Shown here: piece by piece, positions 34,285 to 43,438 of the stretch
Numbering within the stretch: the stretch's first letter is position 1
Layout of the letters: each line of letters opens with the position of its first letter
Origin: JAGOEY01 sp017997515
GTDB taxonomy: Bacteria; Pseudomonadota; Gammaproteobacteria; Burkholderiales; Burkholderiaceae_C
DNA length: 64,000 bases
Direction: 5' to 3'
Assembly: GCA_026314275.1 (NCBI GenBank)
Contig: CP111109.1
Span: forward strand, 3,596,001 to 3,660,000
Program-made: the position numbers and the translations under genes
The notes under the pieces: model-generated
Seen by the model: only the letters and a program-made list of their open reading frames with translations
Told to the model about the DNA's origin: nothing
The model's database searches: none

Positions 34285-36558
34285 ATGAAGTTTCGTTTTC
34301 CCATCGTCATCATCGACGAGGATTTCCGCTCCGAGAACACCTCCGGGCTGGGCATCCGCGCCCTGGCGCAGGCCATCGAGACCGAGGGTTTCGAGATCCT
34401 GGGCGTGACCAGCTACGGCGACCTGTCGCAGTTCGCCCAGCAGCAAAGCCGGGCCAGTGCGTTCATCCTGTCCATCGACGACGAGGAATTCACCGAAGGC
34501 CCGGACACGGACCCGGTGGTGCTGGGCCTGCGCGCCTTCATCGAAGAAGTGCGCCGCAAGAACGCAGACGTGCCGATCTATATCTATGGCGAAACCAAAA
34601 CCTCGCGCCACCTGCCCAACGACATCCTGCGCGAGCTGCACGGGTTCATCCATATGTTCGAGGACACCCCGGAATTTGTGGCGCGCCACATCATCCGTGA
34701 GGCCAAAAGTTACCTCGAAGGGGTGCAGCCGCCGTTCTTCAAGGCCCTGCTGGACTACGCCGAAGACGGTTCGTACTCATGGCATTGCCCTGGCCACTCC
34801 GGCGGCGTTGCCTTCCTGAAAAGCCCCGTGGGCCAGATGTACCACCAGTTCTACGGTGAAAACATGCTGCGCGCCGACGTGTGTAACGCCGTGGAAGAGC
34901 TGGGCCAGTTGCTGGACCACAACGGCGCGATTGGCGAGAGCGAACGGAACGCCGCGCGTATCTTCAACGCTGACCACTGCTTCTTTGTGACCAACGGCAC
35001 CAGCACGTCGAACAAGATCGTCTGGCACCACGCCGTGGCACCGGGGGACGTGGTGGTGGTGGACCGCAACTGCCACAAGTCGAACCTACACGCCATCATC
35101 ATGACCGGGGCGATCCCCGTGTTCCTGAAGCCGACACGTAACCACTTCGGCATCATCGGGCCCATCCCCAAGAGCGAGTTTGAACCCGAGGCCATCAAGG
35201 CCAAGATTCGCGCCAATCCGCTGCTCAAAGGGGTGGACGCCGACAAGGTGAAGCCGCGCATTTTGACGTTGACACAAAGCACCTACGACGGTGTTCTGTA
35301 CAACACCGAAACCATCAAGACCATGCTCGATGGTTACGTGGAAAACCTGCACTTCGACGAAGCCTGGTTGCCCCACGCGGCGTTCCACCCGTTTTATGGC
35401 ACCTACCACGCCATGGGCAAGAAGCGCATCCGCCCCAAACATGCGGTGGTGTACTCCACACAGTCCATCCACAAGCTGCTGGCCGGTATCAGCCAGGCCA
35501 GCCATGTGCTGGTGCAGGACTCACAAAGCAACAAGCTGGACCGGCACCTCTTCAACGAGGCGTACCTGATGCACACCAGCACCAGCCCGCAGTACAGCAT
35601 CATTGCCAGCTGCGACGTGGCCGCTGCCATGATGGAGCCGCCCGGCGGCACCGCGCTGGTGGAAGAAAGTATTGCCGAAGCACTCGACTTCCGCCGCGCC
35701 ATGCGCAAGGTGGACGAAGAGTATGGCGACGACTGGTGGTTCAAGGTCTGGGGCCCGGACAAGCTGGTGGAGGAGGGCATTGGCCGCTCGTCCGACTGGA
35801 TCATCAAGGGTGAATCCAAGAGCAACGCCAAGGCCAACTGGCACGGTTTCGGCAAGATGGCCACTGGCTTCAACATGCTGGACCCGATCAAGTCCACCAT
35901 CGTCACGCCCGGCATGGACCTGAACGGCAAGTTTGCCAAGACCGGCATTCCCGCCAGCATCGTCACCAAGTTCCTGGCCGAACACGGCGTGGTGGTCGAG
36001 AAGACCGGCCTGTACAGCTTCTTCATCATGTTCACCATCGGCATCACCAAGGGCCGCTGGAACAGCATGTTGACCGCGTTGCAGCAGTTCAAGGACGACT
36101 ACGACAAGAACCAGCCGATGTGGCGCATCCTGCCCGAGTTCTGCAAAAAGCACCCGCGCTACGAAAAGATGGGTCTGGCCGACCTGTGCCAGCATTTGCA
36201 TGCGCTGTACGCCAAGTACGACATTGCGCGCCTGACGACCGACATGTACCTGAGCGACCTGACCCCGGCCATGAAGCCCAGCGACGCCTACGCCCAAATC
36301 GCCATGCGCAAGACGGAGCGGGTGGAGATCGACAACCTCGAAGGCCGCGTCACCGTGGGCCTGGTCACGCCTTACCCACCGGGCATTCCGCTGCTGATTC
36401 CAGGTGAGGTATTCAACAAGAAAATTGTGGACTACCTGAAGTTTGCACGCGAGTTCAACACCCTGTGCCCGGGCTTCGAGACCGACATCCATGGCCTGGT
36501 GGAAGAGCGGGATGCCGAAGGCAAAAAACACTATTTTGCGGACTGCGTCAAAGCCTGA
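34285..36558 (+). CDS. Orn/Lys/Arg decarboxylase (biodegradative type, PLP)
   Basis: A 757-residue fold-type I PLP decarboxylase. Parts: N-terminal wing domain (MKFRFPIVIIDEDFRSENTS), the large domain with WHCPGHSGGVAFLKSPVG, FFVTNGTSTSNKIVWH, DEAWLPHAAFHPFYG and the PLP lysine in TQSIHKLLAGIS near residue 400, and the C-terminal domain (YPPGIPLLIPGEVF). Enzymes of this size act on lysine, ornithine or arginine; which one cannot be told from the sequence alone. I chose the ATG at 34285 as the family start; the frame upstream of it lies in the shared promoter region with nfeD. A terminator follows. Confidence 0.88.
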   Translation: MKFRFPIVIIDEDFRSENTSGLGIRALAQAIETEGFEILGVTSYGDLSQFAQQQSRASAFILSIDDEEFTEGPDTDPVVLGLRAFIEEVRRKNADVPIYIYGETKTSRHLPNDILRELHGFIHMFEDTPEFVARHIIREAKSYLEGVQPPFFKALLDYAEDGSYSWHCPGHSGGVAFLKSPVGQMYHQFYGENMLRADVCNAVEELGQLLDHNGAIGESERNAARIFNADHCFFVTNGTSTSNKIVWHHAVAPGDVVVVDRNCHKSNLHAIIMTGAIPVFLKPTRNHFGIIGPIPKSEFEPEAIKAKIRANPLLKGVDADKVKPRILTLTQSTYDGVLYNTETIKTMLDGYVENLHFDEAWLPHAAFHPFYGTYHAMGKKRIRPKHAVVYSTQSIHKLLAGISQASHVLVQDSQSNKLDRHLFNEAYLMHTSTSPQYSIIASCDVAAAMMEPPGGTALVEESIAEALDFRRAMRKVDEEYGDDWWFKVWGPDKLVEEGIGRSSDWIIKGESKSNAKANWHGFGKMATGFNMLDPIKSTIVTPGMDLNGKFAKTGIPASIVTKFLAEHGVVVEKTGLYSFFIMFTIGITKGRWNSMLTALQQFKDDYDKNQPMWRILPEFCKKHPRYEKMGLADLCQHLHALYAKYDIARLTTDMYLSDLTPAMKPSDAYAQIAMRKTERVEIDNLEGRVTVGLVTPYPPGIPLLIPGEVFNKKIVDYLKFAREFNTLCPGFETDIHGLVEERDAEGKKHYFADCVKA

Positions 36559-36574
36559 TGCGCTGCACTGGCCT

Positions 36575-36632
36575 GCTATTGAATATATAGCTGGTGGCGT
36601 ACGTCCATCGGGCGCTGGAGGCCAGTTTTATG
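36575..36632. repeat. interspersed hairpin repeat, copy D
   Basis: TGCTATTGAATATATAGCTG, then GTGGCGTACGTCCATCGGGC and GCTGGAGGCCAGTTTTATG. Same layout as the copy at 9366. It lies between the decarboxylase stop and the terminator. Confidence 0.7.
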
Positions 36633-36633
36633 T

Positions 36634-36664
36634 AAAAAAAGCCCTGCAAATGCAGGGCTTTTTC
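36634..36664. terminator. bidirectional intrinsic terminator
   Basis: AAAAAAAGCCCTGCA, AATGCAGGGCTTTTTC: 9-bp stem with A and T runs on either side. It ends the decarboxylase transcript (plus) and the vanB-like operon (minus). Confidence 0.9.
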
Positions 36665-36681
36665 TATGGAGCGCAGTGTGC

Positions 36682-37650
36682 TTACAAATCCAGCACCAGC
36701 CGTGCCGACTTGGCACGGGAGCAGCAGGGCAGAAACTGGTCGTTCGCGGCCTGCTCCTCGGGGGTGAGGTACATGTCCTTGTGGTCGGGTATGCCTTCCA
36801 GCACACGTGTCAGGCAGGTGCCACACACGCCTTGCTCACACGAAACCTGCACCTCCACGCCCGCCTCTTCCAGCGCCTTCACCACGGTCTTGCCCAGCGG
36901 CACACGCACCACCTTGCCGGAGCTGGCCAGTTGCACCTCGAAGCTGGCGTCGTCCACCGACGCCACCACCGCACCGGCAAAAAACTCGTAGTGCAGCTGT
37001 GCCTCGGGCCAGCCCTGTGCGCGGGCTGTAGCCAGAACGGCGTCCATAAAACCTTTGGGGCCGCAGACGTAGAGGTGCACACCGTCACGGGGTGTGGCCA
37101 GGGTGGTGGCCAGGTTCAGCTTTTGCGTGGCGTCGCCATCGTCGAAGTGGAAGGCCACCCGGTCGGCATAGGCCGCATCGGTGATGTGCTGCAGAAAGGC
37201 GGTGCGTTCTTTCGACCGGGTGCAGTAGTGCATATGAAAGTCACCCCCGGTCACGGCCAGCCGCTCGGCCATACACAGGATGGGGGTGACGCCAATGCCA
37301 CCGGCCAGCAGCAAATGCTGCTTGGCGTCGTGCGCCAGCGCAAAGTGGTTACGCGGCGCGCTGATGGTGATCTCATCGCCCTCGGCCACCAGGTCGTGCA
37401 CGGCTTGTGATCCACCGCGCGAGGCGGGGTCGCGCAGCACGCTGACGACATAGCGGTGGTTTTCATCCGCGTTGTTGCATAGCGAATACTGGCGGGTGAT
37501 GCCGCCGGGCAGTTGCACATCGATGTGGGAACCCGCCGAGAACGCAGGCAACGCCGAGCCGTCCAGCGCCACCAGCTCCAGGCTGCAGATGTCGAGGGCT
37601 TCGGTGCTTTTGCGGGCCACACGGACCGCGATGGTGGAGGAATTTGTCAT
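36682..37650 (-). CDS. vanB: VanB-like oxygenase reductase (PDR/VanB family)
   Basis: A 322-residue reductase. Order: flavin/ferredoxin-reductase domain (SAGSHIDVQLPGGITRQYSL; FMN site), NAD-binding part (HLLLAGGIGVTPILCMAERL; YVCGPKGFMDAV) and a C-terminal plant-type 2Fe-2S domain with CEQGVCGTCLTRVLEG and a last Cys in FLPCCSRA. It passes electrons from NADH to the Rieske oxygenase encoded 9 bp upstream. The ATG at 37650 has GAGGGGAAGC before it, so it is preferred over the ATG at 37662. It is the last gene of the operon. Confidence 0.88.
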   Translation of the reverse strand: MTNSSTIAVRVARKSTEALDICSLELVALDGSALPAFSAGSHIDVQLPGGITRQYSLCNNADENHRYVVSVLRDPASRGGSQAVHDLVAEGDEITISAPRNHFALAHDAKQHLLLAGGIGVTPILCMAERLAVTGGDFHMHYCTRSKERTAFLQHITDAAYADRVAFHFDDGDATQKLNLATTLATPRDGVHLYVCGPKGFMDAVLATARAQGWPEAQLHYEFFAGAVVASVDDASFEVQLASSGKVVRVPLGKTVVKALEEAGVEVQVSCEQGVCGTCLTRVLEGIPDHKDMYLTPEEQAANDQFLPCCSRAKSARLVLDL

Positions 37651-37658
37651 GCTTCCCC

Positions 37659-38711
37659 TCACGCTTGCGCAGGTGCCGCAAGTGCCGCTTCTTGCGCCAG
37701 GATGCGGTCGATGATCTTGCGCGACTGCACCCCACCGGCGTCAATGTTGAGCTTGAGCAGACCACGGTCGGGGTAGCGCAGCAGGTTCTGTTGCTGGCGC
37801 TCCAGCATCTCCAGGTCTTCGGAAAAAATCTTGCCCTGGCCTTCGCGGATGGTGTCGGTCAGTGCCTGGTCCTGTGGGTTGAACTTGCGTGCCATGCCCC
37901 AGAAGTAGTGGATGGAGGTGTCGGTCTCGGGGGTGATGAAGTCCACCACCACGCTGTAGACCTTGTGCTCGGGCGGCGCGTCGTAACCACCAAAGCCCGC
38001 ATGGGCCACACCCACTTCGATCATCACGTGGCTGGGCGGGGTGAAGCGGCAGACCTGCCAGCGGTCCACCGGCACGTCGTCGGCCAGCTTGTTGCTGCGC
38101 AGCGCGGCGGCCCAGAACGGTGGGGCCGAGATGTTCTCCATGAAGCGGCTGGTGACCACCATGTTGTCGCCCTGCAGCTCGGTCTTGCAGGGCACCTCGT
38201 CTATCTCTTTCTGGCCGATGCTGCTGGCGTGCACATAGGTCTCGTGTGTCAGGTCCATCAGGTTGTCGACCATCAGGCGGTAGTCGCATTGGATGTGGTA
38301 CAGCCCACCGCCATAGGCCCACTCGGGGTTGTTGTGCCACTCCATCACCGGAATGGTGGCCGGGTCGGCCAGCGCAGCGTCGCCGGGCCAGACCCAGATA
38401 AAGCCATAACGCTCTTCAGCCGGGAATGTGCGGATGGCCGGGAAGCCGCGCACGCGCTGGCCGGGCATGGCAACCGTCTTGCCATCGCAGCCCATCTCCA
38501 GGCCGTGGTAACCACACACCAGCTTGCCTTCACACACGTAGCCCAGCGACAGCGGGGCGCCCCGGTGCGGGCAGAAGTCTTCGAGGGCGGCAATGCGGTT
38601 ATCGGGGCCGCGGTAAAAAACCATGGGCTCGTTGCAGATCTTGCGGCCCAGGGGTTTGTCGGTGATTTCACTGGTGGAGGCGGCAACGTACCAGGTGTTT
38701 TTGGGGAACAT
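37659..38711 (-). CDS. vanA: VanA-like Rieske oxygenase (vanillate O-demethylase type)
   Basis: A 350-residue ring-hydroxylating-type monooxygenase alpha subunit. The Rieske centre ligands are C47, H49, C66 and H69 (CPHRGAPLS...CGYHG). The mononuclear iron ligands start with H156 and H161 in DLTHETYVHAS. The start MFPKNTWYVAAS and the length fit VanA, which removes the methyl group of vanillate to give protocatechuate and formaldehyde. Related oxygenases use other methoxylated or sulphonated aromatics, so the substrate is probable, not proven. Genes for an uptake system and a GntR regulator precede it in the same operon. Confidence 0.85.
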   Translation of the reverse strand: MFPKNTWYVAASTSEITDKPLGRKICNEPMVFYRGPDNRIAALEDFCPHRGAPLSLGYVCEGKLVCGYHGLEMGCDGKTVAMPGQRVRGFPAIRTFPAEERYGFIWVWPGDAALADPATIPVMEWHNNPEWAYGGGLYHIQCDYRLMVDNLMDLTHETYVHASSIGQKEIDEVPCKTELQGDNMVVTSRFMENISAPPFWAAALRSNKLADDVPVDRWQVCRFTPPSHVMIEVGVAHAGFGGYDAPPEHKVYSVVVDFITPETDTSIHYFWGMARKFNPQDQALTDTIREGQGKIFSEDLEMLERQQQNLLRYPDRGLLKLNIDAGGVQSRKIIDRILAQEAALAAPAQA

Positions 38712-38733
38712 GGGGGTAGTCCTTTTATCGTTA

Positions 38734-39468
38734 TCAATGCGCACGGGCTGCAACACCCAGCAGGCGGTCCAGCAGCTCGGGCTGTTGGCGCAAGGCCTGT
38801 GCAGGGCCGCTGTGTACCACGCTGCCGTGGTCCAGCACCACAGCGTGGTGGCTGATGGCCAGGATGGCCTGCGGGTGTTGCTCGACGATGATGGCCGACA
38901 GCCCTTCGTCGCGGGTGATCCGCGCAATGGCGCGCAGCAGCTCTTCCACGATGATGGGTGCCAGGCCTTCGAGTGGTTCGTCCAGCAGCAGCAGGCGCGG
39001 GTTGAGCACCAGCGCGCGGCCCACCGCCAGCATCTGCTGCTCACCGCCCGACAGCTGAGTGCCCAGGTTGGTCTTGCGCTCACTCAGGCGGGGGAACAGC
39101 TCGTACACCCGCTCGGGTGTCCAGGGCCGGTGGCTGGAGCCCGCCCGCGCAGGCCGCGCCACGGCGGTCAGGTTCTCGTGCACGGTGAGCGACTTGAAGA
39201 TATTGCGCTCTTGGGGCACCCAGCCGATACCCGCTGCTGCACGCTCAAACGGCGGCAGTGTGTGCAGCGCTACACCACCCAGGGTGATGCGCCCGGCGTG
39301 CTGGCGGGTCGCACCGGCCAGGGTGTCCATCAGCGTTGTTTTGCCCGTGCCGTTGCGACCCAGCAGGGCCAAGGTTTCACCCTCGGCCAGCGAGAAATTG
39401 ATGCCCGTGAGCACCACGGCTTCGCCGTAACCGGCGCTCAGATCTTCTACTTTCAACAGCTCAGCCAT
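38734..39468 (-). CDS. livF: LivF-type ABC transporter ATPase
   Basis: A 244-residue ATP-binding protein. Walker A is LLGRNGTGKTTLMDTL, signature QLSGGEQQMLAVGRAL and Walker B RLLLLDEPLEGLAP. The short spacing and YELFPRLSERKTNLG are typical of LivF. It pairs with LivG, encoded just upstream with an 8-bp overlap, which fixes the ATG at 39468. In this context the transporter likely carries an aromatic acid rather than leucine. Confidence 0.9.
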   Translation of the reverse strand: MAELLKVEDLSAGYGEAVVLTGINFSLAEGETLALLGRNGTGKTTLMDTLAGATRQHAGRITLGGVALHTLPPFERAAAGIGWVPQERNIFKSLTVHENLTAVARPARAGSSHRPWTPERVYELFPRLSERKTNLGTQLSGGEQQMLAVGRALVLNPRLLLLDEPLEGLAPIIVEELLRAIARITRDEGLSAIIVEQHPQAILAISHHAVVLDHGSVVHSGPAQALRQQPELLDRLLGVAARAH

Positions 39469-40249
39469 GGGTGATCTCCTCGCCATGTCCCAGGTACACA
39501 GCCTTGACCTGTGGATCATTGGCGATAGCGTCGGGCGTGCCCTCGGTCAGCACCGTGCCGTTGACCAGCACGGTGATCCAGGTGGCAAATTCAAAAACCA
39601 GGTCCATGTCATGTTCGATCAGCAGCACCGACACATCGGCGGGCAGGTTGGCCACGGTTTGCAGCAGTTCTTCGCGCTGGCCCGGGGGCACACCGGCCAC
39701 CGGTTCGTCCAGCAAAAGCACCTTGGGTTCACACGCCAGGGCAATGGCAATCTCCAGCAGGCGGCGTTTGCCATAGGCCAGGTGTTCGGTGCGCTGGGCC
39801 ATCACGTCGGTGAGGTGGAACTGCTCCAGCAACTCACTGCAACGCTCAGCAACCCCTGCTTTGGCACCCAGGCGTTGCCACCAGCCGCTGCCCAGCCCCC
39901 GGTGCTGCGACACCACCAGCGCCAGTGTCTCCAGCGGCGTCATGGAGTTGAACAACTGGTTGATCTGGAAGGTGCGCACCATGCCCCGGCGCACCCGCTG
40001 GTGGGGCGCGATGTGGGTGATGTCTTCGCCGTTGAGCACGATGCGCCCTTCCGACGGCTCCAGCACGCCGGTGAGCAGGTTGATGAGTGTGGTTTTGCCC
40101 GCGCCATTGGGGCCAATGAGCGCATGGCGCGAGCCTTTCACCAGGTTGAGCGTGACGTTGCCGGTGGCGGTAATGCCGCCAAAACGTTTGACCAGGCCTT
40201 GGGCGCTGAGCACCACGTCGCCAGTCTGTGGGTGTGTGGCTGCAGTCAT
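39461..40249 (-). CDS. livG: LivG-type ABC transporter ATPase
   Basis: A 262-residue ATP-binding protein. Walker A LIGPNGAGKTTLINLL, then the LivG-specific insertion with MVRTFQINQLFNSMTPLETLAL, Walker B KVLLLDEPVAGVPPGQREEL and the late His region LLIEHDMDLVFEFA. The signature motif is degenerate (LAYGKRRLLEIAIAL), as is usual for LivG. It overlaps the livM stop by 4 nt. Confidence 0.9.
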   Translation of the reverse strand: MTAATHPQTGDVVLSAQGLVKRFGGITATGNVTLNLVKGSRHALIGPNGAGKTTLINLLTGVLEPSEGRIVLNGEDITHIAPHQRVRRGMVRTFQINQLFNSMTPLETLALVVSQHRGLGSGWWQRLGAKAGVAERCSELLEQFHLTDVMAQRTEHLAYGKRRLLEIAIALACEPKVLLLDEPVAGVPPGQREELLQTVANLPADVSVLLIEHDMDLVFEFATWITVLVNGTVLTEGTPDAIANDPQVKAVYLGHGEEITHG

Positions 40250-41211
40250 CGCGCACCTCCCTTGCGGAACCAGGTCCAGGGGCGGATCAGGCGCTCACGC
40301 CCGACCATCACCAGCACGACCAGGAACAGGCCCAGCCAGAACGTCCAGTACTGGGGCGTGATGGCTGACAGCATGTCCTGCAGCAGCTTGAACACGATGG
40401 CCCCCATGACCCCGCCGTACAACCAGCCCGTGCCGCCGACCACCAGGATCAGCATCACGTCGGCGGAGCGGTGGAACTCAAACACATCCAGCGACGCAAA
40501 CCCGGTGGTCTGCGCCAAAAGTGCTCCCGCCGCACCGGCCATCGCGGCTGCCACGGTGTAGCCCACGGCGATACGCGCCGTCACGGGGATGCCGATGGCC
40601 GAAGCCCGCAGGCGGTTGTCGCGGATGGCCTTGAGGGTGCCGCCCAGTGGCGAGTGCACAAAGCGCCGCGCCAGCAAAAAACACAGCAGCAGCACGGTGA
40701 GTGAATAAAACGCCGCCGTGCGGCCATACAGGTCAAATTCAAACTGGCCCAGCACGGGGCCCATCATCACACCCTGCAGGCCGTCGGCACCACCGGTCAG
40801 CCAGTCGAGTTTGTTGGCCAGCTCCATCAGGATCAGGCCAATGCCCAGCGTGACCATCAGGCGCGTCAGGTCGGTGCCGCGCATGACGGTCAGGGAACAC
40901 AGCGCGCCCAGCACCGTCGACGTGCCAACCGCGAACACCATCCCCACCAGCGGGTCCGGGTGAATGTGTTTGGCAAACAGCGCGGCCGAATACGCGCCCA
41001 TGCCAAAAAAGGCCGCATGCCCGAGTGAGACGATGCCGGTGTAACCCAACACCAGGTCCAGCGACACGGCAAACAGCGCGACGATGGCGATTTCATTGAT
41101 GATCAGCGCATGGCTGGGCAGCACCAGCGGCGCCGCAAACGCCAGCAGCCACAACACGGGCTCCCAGGGTTTCCAGCGGCTGGCCTGCAGCAAGGTGGTT
41201 TGGGTGTTCAT
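40246..41211 (-). CDS. livM: LivM-type ABC permease
   Basis: A 321-residue inner membrane protein with about eight to ten hydrophobic segments. The family block is LDLVLGYTGIVSLGHAAFFGMGAY near residue 50 and GGTGWLYGGVMGAIVF near residue 270. The ATG at 41211 lies 2 bp after the livH stop; an alternative ATG at 41235 overlaps livH. Part of the five-gene transporter with livH, livG, livF and the binding protein. Confidence 0.88.
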   Translation of the reverse strand: MNTQTTLLQASRWKPWEPVLWLLAFAAPLVLPSHALIINEIAIVALFAVSLDLVLGYTGIVSLGHAAFFGMGAYSAALFAKHIHPDPLVGMVFAVGTSTVLGALCSLTVMRGTDLTRLMVTLGIGLILMELANKLDWLTGGADGLQGVMMGPVLGQFEFDLYGRTAAFYSLTVLLLCFLLARRFVHSPLGGTLKAIRDNRLRASAIGIPVTARIAVGYTVAAAMAGAAGALLAQTTGFASLDVFEFHRSADVMLILVVGGTGWLYGGVMGAIVFKLLQDMLSAITPQYWTFWLGLFLVVLVMVGRERLIRPWTWFRKGGAR

Positions 41212-41212
41212 G

Positions 41213-42076
41213 TTATTTGCGGCTAAAGAGGCCATGGGGGCGCCAGATCAGGATGGCGATCATCAGGCAGTAGACGATAAAAGCGCCCATCTTGGGGATG
41301 TAGTACTTGCCCGCCACGTCGGCCACGCCCAGCAGCAGGGCGGCCAGCAAAGGGCCGGTGATGGAGGTGGTGCCGCCCACGGCCACCACGATCAAAAAGT
41401 ACACCATGAATTTGAGCGGGAACTGCGGGTCGAGCCCCAGCACCTCGGCACCCAGTGCTCCACCCAGACCGGCCAGGCCTGAGCCTACGGCGAAGGTGGA
41501 CAGGAACACCATGTTCACGTTGATGCCCATGCCTTTGGCCACCCGCTGGTCGTCCACACTGGCGCGCAGGCGGCTGCCAAAACGGGTGTACGACAGGATG
41601 TACTGCAGCGCCAGCGTCAGCGCGGCACACACCACGATGATGAACAGGCGGTAATGCCCCATGCCCAGCGCCCAGGCGCCACTGCCAATTTCGGTGCGGC
41701 CCTTGAGCCATTCGGGCAACTGCATGATCTGCTGGGTGGAGCCCACGAAGTAGTCCACGGACGCGACCGCCATAAACACCAGGCCGATGGAAAACAGCAC
41801 CTGGTCCAGATGCGGGTTTTTGTAGAGCGGGCGGTAGAGCGTGCGCTCCAGCACCGCGCCGAGTAATGCCGTGCCAATGAAGGCAAGAGGCAGGCACAGC
41901 AGGAAGGGCACACCCGCGCGCTGCATCAGCAGCACGGTGATGTAGCCGCCCACCATGGCGAAGGCCCCGTGCGCGAGGTTGATGAAATTCATCAGCCCCA
42001 TGGTCACGGCCAGGCCCACGGCGAGGATAAACAGCAGCATGCCGTAGGCAATACCGTCAAATAGGATAGTCAACAT
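41213..42076 (-). CDS. livH: LivH-type ABC permease
   Basis: A 287-residue inner membrane permease. It begins MLTILFDGIAYGMLLFILAV and has the family block GLMNFINLAHGAFAMVGGY near residue 30 and the EAA-like SRLRASVDDQRVAKGMGIN near residue 165. About eight membrane segments. A 145-bp gap with a large inverted repeat separates it from the binding-protein gene upstream. Confidence 0.88.
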   Translation of the reverse strand: MLTILFDGIAYGMLLFILAVGLAVTMGLMNFINLAHGAFAMVGGYITVLLMQRAGVPFLLCLPLAFIGTALLGAVLERTLYRPLYKNPHLDQVLFSIGLVFMAVASVDYFVGSTQQIMQLPEWLKGRTEIGSGAWALGMGHYRLFIIVVCAALTLALQYILSYTRFGSRLRASVDDQRVAKGMGINVNMVFLSTFAVGSGLAGLGGALGAEVLGLDPQFPLKFMVYFLIVVAVGGTTSITGPLLAALLLGVADVAGKYYIPKMGAFIVYCLMIAILIWRPHGLFSRK

Positions 42077-42109
42077 GGGTCAGGATGGGGCGACATGTTT
42101 TGGGTATGG

Positions 42110-42207
42110 CTCCTTCCCCCTGTGGGGGAAGGTTGGGATGGGGGCAGGTTGCGGCCGCTGGCACGGTTGGCCCCCACCCCGACCCTCCCCCAGAGGGGGA
42201 GGGAGAC
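42110..42207. repeat. large inverted repeat between binding-protein and permease genes
   Basis: Left arm CTCCTTCCCCCTGTGGGGGA with GGTTGGGATGGGGG; right arm GCCCCCACCCCGACCCTCCC with CCAGAGGGGGAGGGAG. The arms are roughly complementary and each holds its own small palindrome. This is a common type of GC-rich intergenic repeat in Burkholderiales. In an operon it could slow or end transcription and so raise binding-protein levels over permease levels. Confidence 0.7.
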
Positions 42208-42220
42208 AGTCAGAGGGAGG

Positions 42221-43390
42221 TCACTTCGCCTTGCCTGGGTCTTTCACGTCCTTGATCACGTCAAATTCCACATTGAACAGTTGCCCGTCTTTCTTCTCGA
42301 CCTTGCGCAGGTAGATGTCCTGCACCACGTCGCGGGTCTGGGCGTCGATGAACATCTTGCCGCGTGGGCTCTCGAAGATCTGGCCCTTCATGGCGCCCAG
42401 CAGGGCTTCGCCACCGCCTTGGCCCTTGGTGGCGCGCAGCGCTTCGTAGATGACACGCATGCCGTCGTAGCCGCCCACCGCCATGAAGTTCGGGCGCAGG
42501 CCCTTGTTCGCGGCAGAGAAGGACTCCACAAACTTCTTGTTCAGCGCCGAGGGGTGGGCGGCCGAGTAGTGGTGTGATGTGACCACACCCAGCGCGCCGT
42601 CGCCCATGTCGTTCAACTGGTCGTCGTCGGTCACGTCGCCGGTGCCGATGAGTTTGATGCCGGCCTTGTCCATGCCGCGTTCCAGAAACTGCTTCATCAC
42701 GGCCGCGCCCGCACCCGAGGGCACAAACACAAACAGCGCGTCCGGTTTGGCGTCGCGCACCTTTTGCAGGAAGGGTGCGAAGTCGGGGTTGCGCAGCGGC
42801 ACACGCAGTTGCTCAATCACCTGGCCGCCGTTAAAGGTCAGGCGTTCCTTGAAGAACTTCTCGGCGTCGATGCCCGGGCCGTAGTCGGACACCAGCGTCA
42901 CCACTTTCTTGATGCCGTTCTTGGGCGCCCAGTCGGCCAGCGCCACCGAGGCTTGCGGCAGCGTGAAGCTGGTGCGCACGATGTACGGTGAAGCTTCGGT
43001 GATGCTCGACGTGGCCGCAGCCATCACCACCAGGGGTGTTTTCGATTGCGTGGCCAGTGGTGCCACGGCCATGGCGGAAGGCGTGATGCCCATGCCGGCC
43101 AGCACGTTGACCTTGTCGTTGACGATCAGCTCTTGCGCGAGGCGGCGCGTCTGGTCGGGCAGGCTGGTGTCGTCCTTGACGATCAGCTCGATCTTCTTGC
43201 CTGCTACCGTGTCGCCATGCTGCGCCATATACAGGCGTGCAGCGGCTTCGATCTGGCGGCCGGTGGTGGCCTGCTGGCCCGTCATGGGCAGCACCAGGCC
43301 GATCTTGAATTTCTCCTGGGCCATCACACCGGACGTGCTGGCGGCCAGGGCAGCCAAGGCCAGGGTTTGCAGAAGGAAGCGTTTTTTCAT
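42221..43390 (-). CDS. ABC transporter substrate-binding protein (LivK-like)
   Basis: A 389-residue periplasmic protein. Signal peptide MKKRFLLQTLALAALAASTS, probable cleavage after GVMA before QEKFKIG. The mature part is a type I binding fold: VLPMTGQQATTGRQIEAAAR, ITPSAMAVAPLATQ, VSDYGPGIDAEKFFKE. Location between the GntR gene and the permeases, and upstream of vanAB, suggests binding of an aromatic acid. Length is usual for this family. Confidence 0.9.
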   Translation of the reverse strand: MKKRFLLQTLALAALAASTSGVMAQEKFKIGLVLPMTGQQATTGRQIEAAARLYMAQHGDTVAGKKIELIVKDDTSLPDQTRRLAQELIVNDKVNVLAGMGITPSAMAVAPLATQSKTPLVVMAAATSSITEASPYIVRTSFTLPQASVALADWAPKNGIKKVVTLVSDYGPGIDAEKFFKERLTFNGGQVIEQLRVPLRNPDFAPFLQKVRDAKPDALFVFVPSGAGAAVMKQFLERGMDKAGIKLIGTGDVTDDDQLNDMGDGALGVVTSHHYSAAHPSALNKKFVESFSAANKGLRPNFMAVGGYDGMRVIYEALRATKGQGGGEALLGAMKGQIFESPRGKMFIDAQTRDVVQDIYLRKVEKKDGQLFNVEFDVIKDVKDPGKAK

Positions 43391-43438
43391 CGTTGTCTCC
43401 GGGTGGTGGATGGATAAGGGAGGGGAAAATGGGGGGCA

